Source: an uncultured Oscillospiraceae bacterium (GTDB lineage: Bacteria > Bacillota > Clostridia > Oscillospirales > Oscillospiraceae). Taken from it: 64,000 nt of DNA. Where the stretch lies: the NCBI GenBank assembly GCA_934589145.1, contig CAKTNW010000002.1:83897-147896 (forward strand), in the 5' to 3' direction. The notes under the pieces were generated by a model. It saw only the letters and a program-made list of their open reading frames with translations, was not told the DNA's origin and made no database searches. Numbering within the stretch: position 1 is the stretch's first letter; every line of letters begins with the position of its first letter. The position numbers and the translations under genes are program-made. Below are positions 52,228 to 60,169 of the stretch, piece by piece.

Positions 52228-53758
52228 GATGGCCGCCTCCTCTCTTGCGTCGTGTCAGCTTCCGCAGGGGGCCGGTGACCAGGCTCCGCTCGTAGCGGTT
52301 CAGGCCGAACAGCCACACCGACAGGGCATATACCGCCACGAAGGCGCAGCCCGGCGGGATCAGGCCCCAGTAGCTGGTGGGGTGGGTGAAGATGGCCAGC
52401 AACACCGCCGCCGCGGCGGGCAGCAGCATGGAGGGCATCAGGTGGAAGATGTGCCGCCAGAAGGCGGGGATATTCAGGCCGATACGGCGGTAGTAGTACC
52501 AGTTCATCAGGATCACGTTGCCGATCAGCGTGGCGATGGCGGTGCCGATGGCGGCGCCCAGACCCTCCCACTTCATGCAGAGGGGGATGGAGATCAGGGT
52601 ATTGCCCAGGGCCACCCCCAGATAGGTCAGGGAGCGGAACTTGTGCATGTTCTTGGCCCGCTGGATCTCGATGCCCACCGTCTGGATATTGGTCCACAGG
52701 CAGGAGAAGAACAGCAGCAGCGTGGTCCAGTAGTCGATGCGGAACATCTCGCCGCCGCCCCACAGCACCACGAAGGACTGGCCCACCGCCACGAAGCCCA
52801 GGAAGATGCCTGCCAGCAGGATGAACTGCAGGCGGCCCACCTTGGTGAACAGGGCGTCCAGACGGCGCATGGGGGCGTTTTCCGCCACCAGGCGGTGGAC
52901 GCGGGGCGTCATCACGTTGGAGATGGCGTTGCCGAAGGCCAGATAGAAGGTGTTGAGCTGGGCGGCGATGACGTACACCGTCACGGCGGTGGTGCCGTGG
53001 AGCCACGTCAGCAGCATGCGGTCGATGGACCAGTTGAAGTTGTCCACCACGATGCCCAGGAATACATATAAGGTAAAGCCGAACATCTCCCGCAGCAGGC
53101 GGAAATCGTAGCCGCGGAAGGCGAAGGGCATCCGCAGCTTCCGCAGGCAGTAGCTGATGTTGAGGATACCGCTGAGGACGGTGAAGATCAGGGAGACGAC
53201 GGTCAGCGTCACGCTGCGGTAGCCGATGATCAGCAGGGGGATCATGATCAGGGGGTTCAGCACCTGCTTGCCCATGGTGACCACCTTCTGGAAGAGGTAG
53301 CGCTCGTTGATGGTCACATGGGATTCAAACACGCTGATGGGGAAGGTCAGCGCGGCGTTGACGGTCATGATCCGCAGCAGCTTCTCCGCCAGGGCGATCT
53401 CGTCGGGGGTCAGCTTTTTGCCGAAGATCACGTCGCAGTAGGACAGGCCGAAGCCGATGACCAGCACCAGCGCGCCCAGAAATAAATAGGTGGTCAGGAA
53501 CATGCCGTTGAGCTTGGCGCAGCCCTTCTTGTCCCCGGCGGCCCGGAAGCGGGAGTAGTACCGCACATAGGCGCTGCCCAGGCCGAAGCTGAGAAGATTC
53601 AGATAGGAGATGATGGGCAGCACCGCCTGATAGACGCCGAATTCACTTTCGCCCAGCCGCTGCAGCATAATGGGCGTATAGACAAGCGAGATGATGGTGC
53701 TCAGTCCCATGGAGACATAGGACAGCAGCGCGCCCGCTTTGATCTGGTTGACCTTCAT
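52217..53758 (-). CDS. Oligosaccharide flippase-family (Wzx/MVF-like) protein
   Basis: 513 aa with about fourteen spans. N-terminus MKVNQIKAGALLSYVSMGLS and YTPIMLQRLGESEFGVYQ are typical of polysaccharide biosynthesis/flippase proteins (PF01943). It would move lipid-linked saccharides across the membrane. AAAGGAG precedes ATG 53758. No glycosyltransferases are adjacent; instead it is coupled to a TetR gene, which is unusual. Confidence 0.88.
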   Translation of the reverse strand: MKVNQIKAGALLSYVSMGLSTIISLVYTPIMLQRLGESEFGVYQAVLPIISYLNLLSFGLGSAYVRYYSRFRAAGDKKGCAKLNGMFLTTYLFLGALVLVIGFGLSYCDVIFGKKLTPDEIALAEKLLRIMTVNAALTFPISVFESHVTINERYLFQKVVTMGKQVLNPLIMIPLLIIGYRSVTLTVVSLIFTVLSGILNISYCLRKLRMPFAFRGYDFRLLREMFGFTLYVFLGIVVDNFNWSIDRMLLTWLHGTTAVTVYVIAAQLNTFYLAFGNAISNVMTPRVHRLVAENAPMRRLDALFTKVGRLQFILLAGIFLGFVAVGQSFVVLWGGGEMFRIDYWTTLLLFFSCLWTNIQTVGIEIQRAKNMHKFRSLTYLGVALGNTLISIPLCMKWEGLGAAIGTAIATLIGNVILMNWYYYRRIGLNIPAFWRHIFHLMPSMLLPAAAAVLLAIFTHPTSYWGLIPPGCAFVAVYALSVWLFGLNRYERSLVTGPLRKLTRRKRGGGHHAA

Positions 53759-53860
53759 GTACCTGCTCCTTTTGCACAATTCAACACATTATTATACCCG
53801 GATTTCTCCGGGGTGTAAAGGTCAAAGTTGTGAACAGGCAGGCAAAGTGGGGATTTTTCG

Positions 53861-53889
53861 TTGACTTTTGCCGCAAGGTTGGGTAAAAT
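53861..53889 (+). promoter_or_regulatory. Promoter of rnpB
   Basis: TTGACT (53861-53866), 17 bp, TAAAAT (53884-53889), placing the transcript start near 53895. Confidence 0.8.
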
Positions 53890-53893
53890 GAGA

Positions 53894-54258
53894 GCTGCGA
53901 GTGGATCAGACAGTCGCGGCGGCAAGGCGAAAGCCTGCCGATGAGGAAAGTCCGGGCTCCACAGGGCAAGGATAACGGGTAACGCCCGCCGAAGGCGACT
54001 TCAGGAAAAGTGCAACAGAGATATACCGCCTTGCCGGTGCTCCTCCGGGAGCGCGGTGAGGTAAGGGTGGAAAGGTGAAGGTAAGAGCTCACCCGACGGC
54101 GTGGAAGCGTCCGTCGCTGTAAACTCTATCCGGAGCAACACCGGTATGGGGACATTTGGCTGGCCCGGCCGTCCCCGGGGTGGCTTGAGCGTACCGGCAA
54201 CGGTGCGCCTAGATAGATGACTGTCAAGACAGAACCCGGCTTACAGATCGGCTCGTAT
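53894..54258 (+). ncRNA. rnpB: RNase P RNA, bacterial type A
   Basis: Catalytic RNA that trims tRNA 5' leaders. Universally conserved parts are visible: GAGGAAAGTCCGGGCTCCAC with AGGGCA (CR-I), ACAGAGATATACC, GGTAAGAGCTCACC-like P-loop region, and at the 3' side AGATAGATGACTGTC...ACAGAACCCGGCTTA (CR-V). Length about 365 nt. Ends are estimated from the promoter and the following terminator. Confidence 0.95.
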
Positions 54259-54264
54259 CATATG

Positions 54265-54296
54265 AAAAAGGCGGCGTGATACGCCGCTTTTTTCTT
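54265..54296 (+). terminator. Terminator of rnpB
   Basis: AAGGCGGCGT / ACGCCGC stem with GAT loop, followed by T6. Confidence 0.9.
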
Positions 54297-54639
54297 TTGG
54301 ACACAAAAGAGAACCCCCGGCTCTGCCGGGGGGAGAAAAAAGCCTATGGCGTGGAAGAAAGTAGAAAAGAAAAAGTCTCCAAGCTAGAGTAAGTGAAAAG
54401 TTTGCCGACCAATACTTACAAAAACGAGGAGACTAATTCATGACAAGCAATAGAACCACCGACAAGCAAAAGGCTTCCGGTGATGGTGATAGCCCGTTTA
54501 CGGGCGGTAGGGCAGAGAATGCAAGCGAAGAAAAATTCAGTGCCCCTTGAGGGGCTTGCCAGTAATAGGCCCTTATAGGGCCTGGTCAAACCTCCGGCTT
54601 AGCCGGAGGTTTTGATTTTACTTTGCGCAAAATCTTCGT
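54297..54639 (+). other. Intergenic stretch with small ORF and several hairpins
   Basis: No recognisable gene. An inverted pair AAAGTCTCC (about 54391) and GGAGACT (about 54428) precedes an ATG at 54440 that opens a 36-codon frame (MTSNRTTDKQKASG...) ending at 54550, with AGGAGA just upstream. Short hairpins follow (CCCCTTGAGGGG, GGCCCTTATAGGGCC) and then the stem CCTCCGGCT/AGCCGGAGG (54591-54609) with TTTTGATTTT. The layout is that of a leader peptide with attenuator-like hairpins, or the relic of a mobile element. Confidence 0.4.
54588..54618 (+). terminator. Terminator-like hairpin
   Basis: AAACCTCCGGCT / AGCCGGAGGTTT stem followed by TGATTTT. Confidence 0.75.
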
Positions 54640-54722
54640 GAGGGTGACGGCGGGGTGTGGACACCCCGCCCTACGCACGGCCGGCGTGTCCTTCGTAGGG
54701 CGGCATGACTACATGCCGCCGC
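54640..54722. repeat. Dispersed GC-palindrome repeats
   Basis: Two units: GGCGGGGTGTGGACACCCCG with CCCTACGCAC after it, and CGTAGGGCGGCATGACTACA followed by TGCCGCC. Same family as those near 34.7, 41.1 and 47.5 kb. Confidence 0.55.
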
Positions 54723-54807
54723 GTTGTATGCCGGCCTGTATGGATGGCGTTTTGTCAGATTTGTGAAATACGGGGTGAAAATTCGGCTGCGTTTTGTCAG
54801 CACTGAC

Positions 54808-54854
54808 ACTTTACATTAGCGTGGTAAAGTGGTAGAGTATTACCATACTAAAAC
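54808..54854 (+). promoter_or_regulatory. Dyads upstream of the permuted SBP gene
   Basis: ACTTTAC-N9-GTAAAGT (54808-54830) is followed by TGGTA...TACCA (54830-54846). The region is AT-richer than its surroundings and lies 75 bp before the first gene of the ABC operon; it probably holds the promoter and an operator. Confidence 0.4.
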
Positions 54855-54904
54855 AAAAGAAAGACGCCACGAAATAAGGCGCCAACGAAAAGGAGAAAAG
54901 TAAC

Positions 54905-55717
54905 ATGAAAAAGTTTTTGGCAATGATGCTGGCGCTGGTCATGGCGCTGAGCCTGGTGGCCTGCGGTAATCAGGCTGCCCCCGATGCAAACACTGACGAC
55001 AACAGCGACGCGCAGCCGGAGCTGACCTACGCCGTGGAAGCCGGCTCCGCCGGTGAGGAAGTGGCCAACGAGAAGGGCTGGAAGATCAACTCCGTCGGCT
55101 CTCAGGCTGACGCGCTGATGGAAGTGGACGCCGGTACCTCCGATGCCGCCATCATCGACCTGCTGATGGCCGGCGCCATGGTGGGCGAGGGCACCAGCTA
55201 TCCCGACCTGAAGGTCACCGATCAGAAGCTGACCTCTGAGCTGTACGGCGCCGGCTGCCGCAAGGGCAGCGACCTGGCCTCCTACATCAACAGCGTGATG
55301 TCCGCCGCCTATGCCGACGGCAGCATGCTGGAGCTGGCCAAGACCTACGGCGTGCAGGAGGCGCTGCTGGAGCAGCCCGCTGCTGAGTTCGTCGCCTCCG
55401 AGTCCGACAGCGATGTGGCTTACATCCAGGAGAAGGGCAAGCTGGTGGTCGGTATCACCGAGTTCGCCCCCATGGATTACAAGGATGCCAACGACGAGTG
55501 GATCGGCTTTGACGCCGACATGGCCAAGCTGGTGGCCGAGAAGCTGGGTGTTGAGATCGAGTTCGTGGTCATCGACTGGGACATGAAGGTCAACGAGCTG
55601 GACAGCAAGAACATCGACGTGGTGTGGAACGGCATGACCCTGACCGAGGGCGTGCAGGCCGCCATGGAGTGCACCAACGCCTACTGCGAGAACGCACAGG
55701 TGGTCATCACCAAGTGA
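54905..55717 (+). CDS. Circularly permuted SBP_bac_3-type ABC transporter binding lipoprotein
   Basis: 270 aa. Signal peptide with lipobox LVAC (Cys20). The two halves of a polar amino acid-type binding protein appear in reversed order. Residues 40-156 match the usual second lobe and C-terminal helix (YAVEAGSAGEEVA, DAAIIDLLMAG, GCRKGSDLASYINSVM, YADGSMLELAKTYG). After a linker, residues 178-270 match the usual N-terminal lobe (KLVVGITEFAPMDYKD, WIGFDADMAKLVAEKLG, KNIDVVWNGMTLTEG) and stop where the hinge normally begins (NAQVVITK). The lobe-1 arginine that binds an alpha-carboxylate (T-x-x-R) is replaced (TLTEGV). The first gene of the operon with permease and ATPase. Confidence 0.85.
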   Translation: MKKFLAMMLALVMALSLVACGNQAAPDANTDDNSDAQPELTYAVEAGSAGEEVANEKGWKINSVGSQADALMEVDAGTSDAAIIDLLMAGAMVGEGTSYPDLKVTDQKLTSELYGAGCRKGSDLASYINSVMSAAYADGSMLELAKTYGVQEALLEQPAAEFVASESDSDVAYIQEKGKLVVGITEFAPMDYKDANDEWIGFDADMAKLVAEKLGVEIEFVVIDWDMKVNELDSKNIDVVWNGMTLTEGVQAAMECTNAYCENAQVVITK

Positions 55718-55800
55718 GTTGCCAGACGGCAAAAAGTATGCTATGATAGTTTCCCATGGCAGAGGGCGTGACGCGTCCTCTGCCTTTGGGCGGCTTAGTA

Positions 55801-56074
55801 CCATCGATTGACAAGGGCAAACACGCCTGCCAGCGTGTCTTTCCGGCGCTTTTTGCCCTTTTCGCCTTGGTGGGCGCCAGCCCACCTGCGTCTCAAAAAA
55901 CAAAAATCACTCGAAAATACATCGCTGGCAGGTGCTTTACAGTTTTGTCGGAGCAGAAATGCGTCCAGACAAGAAAAGACCCGCAGAGAATACTTGCCGT
56001 ATTGTCAAGGGGGTTGACGCGGTATGAGCGTATTTCTGCCTGCCAAAACCGTGCCTGCCCTTGTTAATCGATGG
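55801..56074. mobile_element. MITE-like element, copy A
   Basis: 274 bp with about 25-bp terminal inverted repeats (CCATCGATTGACAAGGGCAA at the left; reverse complement of the right end CCATCGATTAACAAGGGCAG). TA lies on both outer edges (55799-55800 and 56075-56076), which could be a TA target duplication. Internal long-range pairing CCTGCCAGCG/CGCTGGCAGG and hairpin GGTGGGC/GCCCACC. It is about 39 bp longer than copy B because of an extra block near the right end. It splits the ABC operon between binding-protein and permease genes. No transposase. Confidence 0.75.
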
Positions 56075-56148
56075 TACCATCGATGGTATTTCTGTTACTT
56101 TTTCCATAGATCCGATAGACCCCACTGATACATAAAAGGAGTTTTGCC

Positions 56149-56805
56149 ATGTTTGCGACCGTCACCCTCTCGCTGCTTCAGGGTATGGGCGAGCTTTTGA
56201 AGATCTTTTTCCTGACGCTGCTGTTTTCACTCCCGCTGGGATTGCTCATTGCCTTTGCCCTGCGCAGCCGGTGCAAGCCGGTGAGCTGGCTGTTCAACGT
56301 GATCGTGTGGATCATCCGCGGCACGCCGCTGATGCTGCAGCTCATCATCATTTTCTACGGCCCCGGCAAGTGGTTCGACAACAACATCTGGGGCAATTTC
56401 TCCGACGGCCGCATGGCGGCCTGCGTGGTGGCCTTCGTCATCAACTACGCCTGCTACTTCGCCGTCATCTACAAGGGCGGCATCGAGGGCGTGCCGGTGG
56501 GCCAGCGGGAGGCCGGTCAGGTGCTGGGCATGACCAAGAGCCAGATCTTCTTCCGGGTGACGCTGCTGCAGATGGTGAAGCGCATCGTGCCCCCCATGTC
56601 CAACGAGATCATCACGCTGGTAAAGGATACCTCTCTGGCCCGGATCATCGCCGTGACGGAGCTGATCAAGGCCGGTGAGTCCTACATGAAGTCCGCCGGT
56701 ATCATCTGGCCGCTGTTCTATACGGCGGTGTTCTATCTGGCCTTTGTGGGCGTTCTGACCATTCTGTTCAACTTTGTGGAGCGCAAGCTCAGCTACTTCA
56801 GATAA
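56149..56805 (+). CDS. Polar amino acid-type ABC transporter permease
   Basis: 218 aa with five spans. The cytoplasmic EAA motif reads GQREAGQVLGMTKSQIFFRV; WIIRGTPLMLQL is typical of His/Glu/Gln-type permeases (HisM/GlnP). AAAGGAG precedes ATG 56149. Partner of the permuted binding protein upstream and ATPase 12 bp downstream; a single permease gene implies a homodimer. Confidence 0.92.
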   Translation: MFATVTLSLLQGMGELLKIFFLTLLFSLPLGLLIAFALRSRCKPVSWLFNVIVWIIRGTPLMLQLIIIFYGPGKWFDNNIWGNFSDGRMAACVVAFVINYACYFAVIYKGGIEGVPVGQREAGQVLGMTKSQIFFRVTLLQMVKRIVPPMSNEIITLVKDTSLARIIAVTELIKAGESYMKSAGIIWPLFYTAVFYLAFVGVLTILFNFVERKLSYFR

Positions 56806-56817
56806 GGAGGGATCACC

Positions 56818-57588
56818 ATGGCGATCTTAGACGTACAGCACATCGAAAAACACTTTGGCGATACCTCCGTGCTGAAGGACATCAGCTTCTCCCTGGAGGA
56901 GGGGCAGGCCCTCAGCATCATCGGCTCCTCCGGCAGCGGCAAGACCACGCTGCTGCGGTGCCTGAACTTCCTGGAGACGCCGGATCAGGGCGTGATCTCC
57001 GTGCGGGGCAAGACGCTGTTTGACGCCGCCGACCCCGCCACCCGCCGTGAGGCGGACATCCGCAAGAAGCGGCTGCACTTCGGCCTGGTGTTCCAGAGCT
57101 TCAACCTGTTCCCCCAGTATACGGCGCTGGAAAACGTGGTGCTGGCCCGGAAGCTGATGGCGAAAACGGAAAAGACCGGCGAGAGCGAGGCCGCCATTCT
57201 GGCCGAGGGAAAGGCACTGCTGGAGAAGATGGGCCTGGCCGACCGGATGGAGAACTATCCCCACCAGCTCTCCGGCGGACAGCAGCAGCGGGTGGCCATC
57301 GCCCGGGCGCTGGCCATGAAGCCGGACATCCTGTGCTTCGATGAGCCCACCTCCGCCCTTGACCCGGAGCTGACCGGCGAGGTGCTGAAGGTCATCCGGG
57401 GCCTCGCCCAGCAGCACACCACCATGATCATCGTCACCCATGAGATGGCCTTCGCCCGCGATGTGGCGGATCAGGTGATCTTCATGGACGGCGGCGTCAT
57501 CGTGGAGCAGGGACCGGCCCGTGAGGTCATCGACAACCCCCAGCAGGAGCGCACCCGCCACTTCCTGGCCCGGTATTCGGAGCAATGA
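56818..57588 (+). CDS. Polar amino acid-type ABC transporter ATPase
   Basis: 256 aa. Walker [10 protein letters not shown], signature [15 protein letters not shown], Walker [16 protein letters not shown]-loop [13 protein letters not shown]. Matches the GlnQ/HisP group. AAGGAGG precedes ATG 56818. It completes the importer; a terminator follows. Confidence 0.94.
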   Translation: MAILDVQHIEKHFGDTSVLKDISFSLEEGQALSIIGSSGSGKTTLLRCLNFLETPDQGVISVRGKTLFDAADPATRREADIRKKRLHFGLVFQSFNLFPQYTALENVVLARKLMAKTEKTGESEAAILAEGKALLEKMGLADRMENYPHQLSGGQQQRVAIARALAMKPDILCFDEPTSALDPELTGEVLKVIRGLAQQHTTMIIVTHEMAFARDVADQVIFMDGGVIVEQGPAREVIDNPQQERTRHFLARYSEQ

Positions 57589-57596
57589 TTTCTCTG

Positions 57597-57633
57597 AAAA
57601 GGACTGCAAAACGGCTGTTTTGCAGTCCTTTTT
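57597..57633 (+). terminator. Terminator of the ABC operon
   Basis: AAAAGGACTGCAAAAC pairs with GTTTTGCAGTCCTTTT, ending in a T-run. Confidence 0.92.
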
Positions 57634-57660
57634 CTGTGGCCGGGACGGTGAAAAAGACGG

Positions 57661-57689
57661 TTGCGGGCGGCGGGGGAGTGTGCTATACT
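57661..57689 (+). promoter_or_regulatory. Promoter of the phzF-like gene
   Basis: TTGCGG (57661-57666), 17 bp, TATACT (57684-57689), 36 bp before the ATG. Confidence 0.6.
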
Positions 57690-57725
57690 GGGGCCATCCA
57701 AATATAAACAAGGAGTGAGCTTCCT

Positions 57726-58508
57726 ATGCGCCAGTATGTTGTGGACGCCTTTACCGACCATGTATTCGCGGGCAATCCCGCCGCCGTATGCGTGATGGAC
57801 AAGTGGCTGGACGAGGCCACCATGATGGCCATCACCCGCGAGAACAACCTGTCCGAGACGGCCTTTGCCGTGAAGGAGGGGGAGAAGTACCACCTGCGGT
57901 GGTTTACCCCCGGCGGCGAGATCGACCTGTGCGGCCACGCCACGCTGGGCACCGCCTGCGCCATCATGACCTATGTGGCGCCGGAGCTGACGGAGATCAC
58001 CTTTACTACCCTGTCCGGCGACCTGACGGTGGTGCGGAAGGGGGATCTGTACGAGATGGATTTCCCTGCCTATGAGCTGAAAAGCGTGCCGGTGACCCAG
58101 ACCATGGCCGACGCTATGAACGGCGCCATGCCGAAGGCCGCCTATATGGGCCGCGACCTGCTGTGCGTGTTTGACGACGAGGCGACGGTGCGGAACATGG
58201 TGGTGGATCAGGAGAAGGTGCGGGCGCTGGACGGCCTGCTGCTGCATGCCACCGCGCCCGGCAGCGGCGAGAATGACTGCGTGTCCCGCAGCTTTGCCCC
58301 CAAGTGCAACGTGGCGGAGGATCCCGTGTGCGGCTCCGGCCACTGCCACATCGTGCCCTATTGGGTCAGGACCCTGGGCAAGGATACGCTGGTGGCCTAT
58401 CAGGCCAGTCCCCGGGGCGGCACCCTGTACTGCACCCAGGAAGGGGAGCGCATCAAGATGAGCGGCAAGGCCGCCATCTACTCCGTGGCGGACATCAACA
58501 TCGGATAA
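57726..58508 (+). CDS. PhzF-family isomerase
   Basis: 260 aa, normal length. QYVVDAFTDHVFAGNPAAV at the start, catalytic Glu in NNLSETAF, RWFTPGGEIDLCGHATLG, and near the end DPVCGSGHCHI. PhzF-like proteins catalyse isomerisation or epimerisation of small acids; phenazine production is not implied because no other phz gene is near. AGGAGTGAG precedes ATG 57726. Confidence 0.92.
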   Translation: MRQYVVDAFTDHVFAGNPAAVCVMDKWLDEATMMAITRENNLSETAFAVKEGEKYHLRWFTPGGEIDLCGHATLGTACAIMTYVAPELTEITFTTLSGDLTVVRKGDLYEMDFPAYELKSVPVTQTMADAMNGAMPKAAYMGRDLLCVFDDEATVRNMVVDQEKVRALDGLLLHATAPGSGENDCVSRSFAPKCNVAEDPVCGSGHCHIVPYWVRTLGKDTLVAYQASPRGGTLYCTQEGERIKMSGKAAIYSVADINIG

Positions 58509-58516
58509 CGGGAAAC

Positions 58517-58560
58517 AAAAAGAACCGGCCTGCGGCTTGTGCCGCAGGCCGGTTCTTTTC
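58517..58560. terminator. Bidirectional terminator after the phzF-like gene
   Basis: AAAAGAACCGGCCTGCGGC pairs with GCCGCAGGCCGGTTCTTTT around TTGT; serves both the phzF-like gene and the small minus-strand gene. Confidence 0.92.
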
Positions 58561-58606
58561 GCAAGGGAGAGGATGAGAAAGTGATGGAAGCGAGGGTTGG
58601 TTTGTG

Positions 58607-58786
58607 TTATACGATGGTGCACCACAGGCACAGGCTGGAGACGATCCACACCGGCATCAGCATGGCGGATACGGCCACCACCGGCGTGACGGCGCCGGCC
58701 AGCAGACAGCCCAGGGTCACCAGCGTGACCAGCAGAATGGCAACTGCGATCACCAGTTTCAGGGTCTTGTTGTTTGTCTTTGTCAT
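58607..58786 (-). CDS. Small two-span membrane protein
   Basis: 59 aa: MTKTNNKTLK, then two hydrophobic stretches (residues 10-30 and 34-56) and almost no soluble part. AAAGGAGC precedes ATG 58786. Divergent from the LysR gene. No family recognised; it could be a regulated envelope peptide. Confidence 0.6.
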   Translation of the reverse strand: MTKTNNKTLKLVIAVAILLVTLVTLGCLLAGAVTPVVAVSAMLMPVWIVSSLCLWCTIV

Positions 58787-58925
58787 GAAAAGCAGCTCCT
58801 TTCTTGTTGCGGATGCGGCGGTTGGCTGCATCCGTATTGCTTTTTCTTGGGCTTTATTATATACTGTTTCATGGATAAGTAAAGTTGATGTTTCTTATAT
58901 GAACATGCAGAAAGGTTATTTGAAT

Positions 58926-59795
58926 ATGCACCGGTACAAAGCGTTTCTCAAGGTGGTGGAGGTAGGCAGCTTCACCAAGGCGGCGGAGCTTTTGGGCTAT
59001 ACCCAGCCCGCCTTGAGCCAGATGATGACCTCGCTGGAGCGGGAACTGTCCATGAAATTATTATACCGCTCCCGGTACGGCATCCGTCTGACGCCGGAGG
59101 GGGAGCGGCTGTACCCGGCGGTGGAGAACGCCGTGCGGCAGTATGATGCCATGCGCCGCAGCGCCGACGAGATCAGCGGTCTGGAGACGGGTATCGTCCG
59201 CATCGGCACGGTGTCCAGCGTATCGGCCCACTGGCTGCCCCAGGTGATCCGGGCTTTTTGGCAGAAGCACCCCAACGTGCAGATCGTGCTGCATCAGGGG
59301 GACTATTCCAGTATTCAGGAGTGGATACGCACCGGGGCGGTGGACTTCGGCTTTGTGAATCCCCAGGCGGTGAAGGGTCTGGAGACCATGGTGGTGAAGT
59401 CCGGTGCGTTCCGTGCGGTAGTGCCTGCCGGTCATCCGCTGGCGGCGAAAGCAGCGGTGACGCTGGAGGAACTGGTAGGAGAACCGTTTCTGCTGCTGGA
59501 GGGCGGCGTATACAGTGAGCCGGAGGAGGCCTTTGCCGCCGCTGGGATCATCCCTGACGTTAAGCTTCGCGTTCACGACGACTACTCTATCCTGTCCATG
59601 ATCGAGCAGGGGATGGGGGTCTCGATCCTGGCAGAGCTGGTGCTGCACAAGACGGCCTATGATGTGGCGGCGCTGCCGCTGGATCCGCCGGTGATCCGCA
59701 CCATCGGCATCGTTATGAAGGATCGCCGCACCCTGCCGCTGGCGGCCAGGGTGTTTATCGATGAGCTGATGGCCCAGCGGGAGACGCTGCTGTAA
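58926..59795 (+). CDS. LysR-family regulator
   Basis: 289 aa. HTH (FLKVVEVGSFTKAAELLG, TQPALSQMMTSLERELSM) and effector domain (IVRIGTVSSVSAHWLPQVIR; VPAGHPLAAK; GMGVSILAELVL). ATG 58926 is 10 bp after AAAGG; an earlier open stretch runs through the intergenic region. Its target is unclear; the divergent small membrane protein is the nearest candidate, since the phzF-like gene points toward it and is separated by a terminator. Confidence 0.9.
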   Translation: MHRYKAFLKVVEVGSFTKAAELLGYTQPALSQMMTSLERELSMKLLYRSRYGIRLTPEGERLYPAVENAVRQYDAMRRSADEISGLETGIVRIGTVSSVSAHWLPQVIRAFWQKHPNVQIVLHQGDYSSIQEWIRTGAVDFGFVNPQAVKGLETMVVKSGAFRAVVPAGHPLAAKAAVTLEELVGEPFLLLEGGVYSEPEEAFAAAGIIPDVKLRVHDDYSILSMIEQGMGVSILAELVLHKTAYDVAALPLDPPVIRTIGIVMKDRRTLPLAARVFIDELMAQRETLL

Positions 59796-59836
59796 GGGGT
59801 GGAGTTTGATTCGGAGGATGAATGCGATTGAAAATT

Positions 59837-60159
59837 CCCAATAAAAATGACACGCTTGGCCGACTCCACACAAGAAAACACACGCCGGAAAAGGCAACTT
59901 TTGCGCGGATGTCATTGTTGCGCTGGTTTGCCATGCGTCAGCATGCCTTCACCATCGCGCCGCGACCCCACACAAAATTTACTCTTTTCCGGTGCGAAGC
60001 AGTTTTGCCAATGAATATTTGAGATAAAATCGGCTGCAAAAATACCCCCATACTGACGTATGAGGGTATTTTTTCGGCCGCATTTTAGCCAAATAGGCGC
60101 AGGCAAAACCGTATGTTTTCTTATGCGGAGCCGGCCTTGCGCGTGTCATTTTTATTGGG
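59837..60159. mobile_element. Second MITE-like inverted-repeat element
   Basis: About 323 bp between LysR and V-ATPase genes. Left end CCCAATAAAAATGACACGC followed by TTGGCCG; the right end is its exact reverse complement over 19 bp, preceded by GGCC. No transposase; no open frame with support. Contains a terminator-like hairpin. Not related in sequence to the elements at 51.2 and 55.8 kb. Confidence 0.65.
60038..60074. terminator. Terminator-like hairpin inside the element
   Basis: AAAATACCC..ATAC pairs with GTAT..GGGTATTTT around TGAC, with T6 after it; the A-rich left side lets it act in both directions. Confidence 0.8.
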
Positions 60160-60169
60160 GGTGCTTGTC

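Noticed and set aside
57726..58508. Phenazine biosynthesis
   Set aside because: PhzF-like proteins are widespread; no other phz gene is present.
59822..60022. Short plus-strand open frame of 66 codons
   Set aside because: It lies within the inverted-repeat element, lacks a ribosome site and has no recognisable features.
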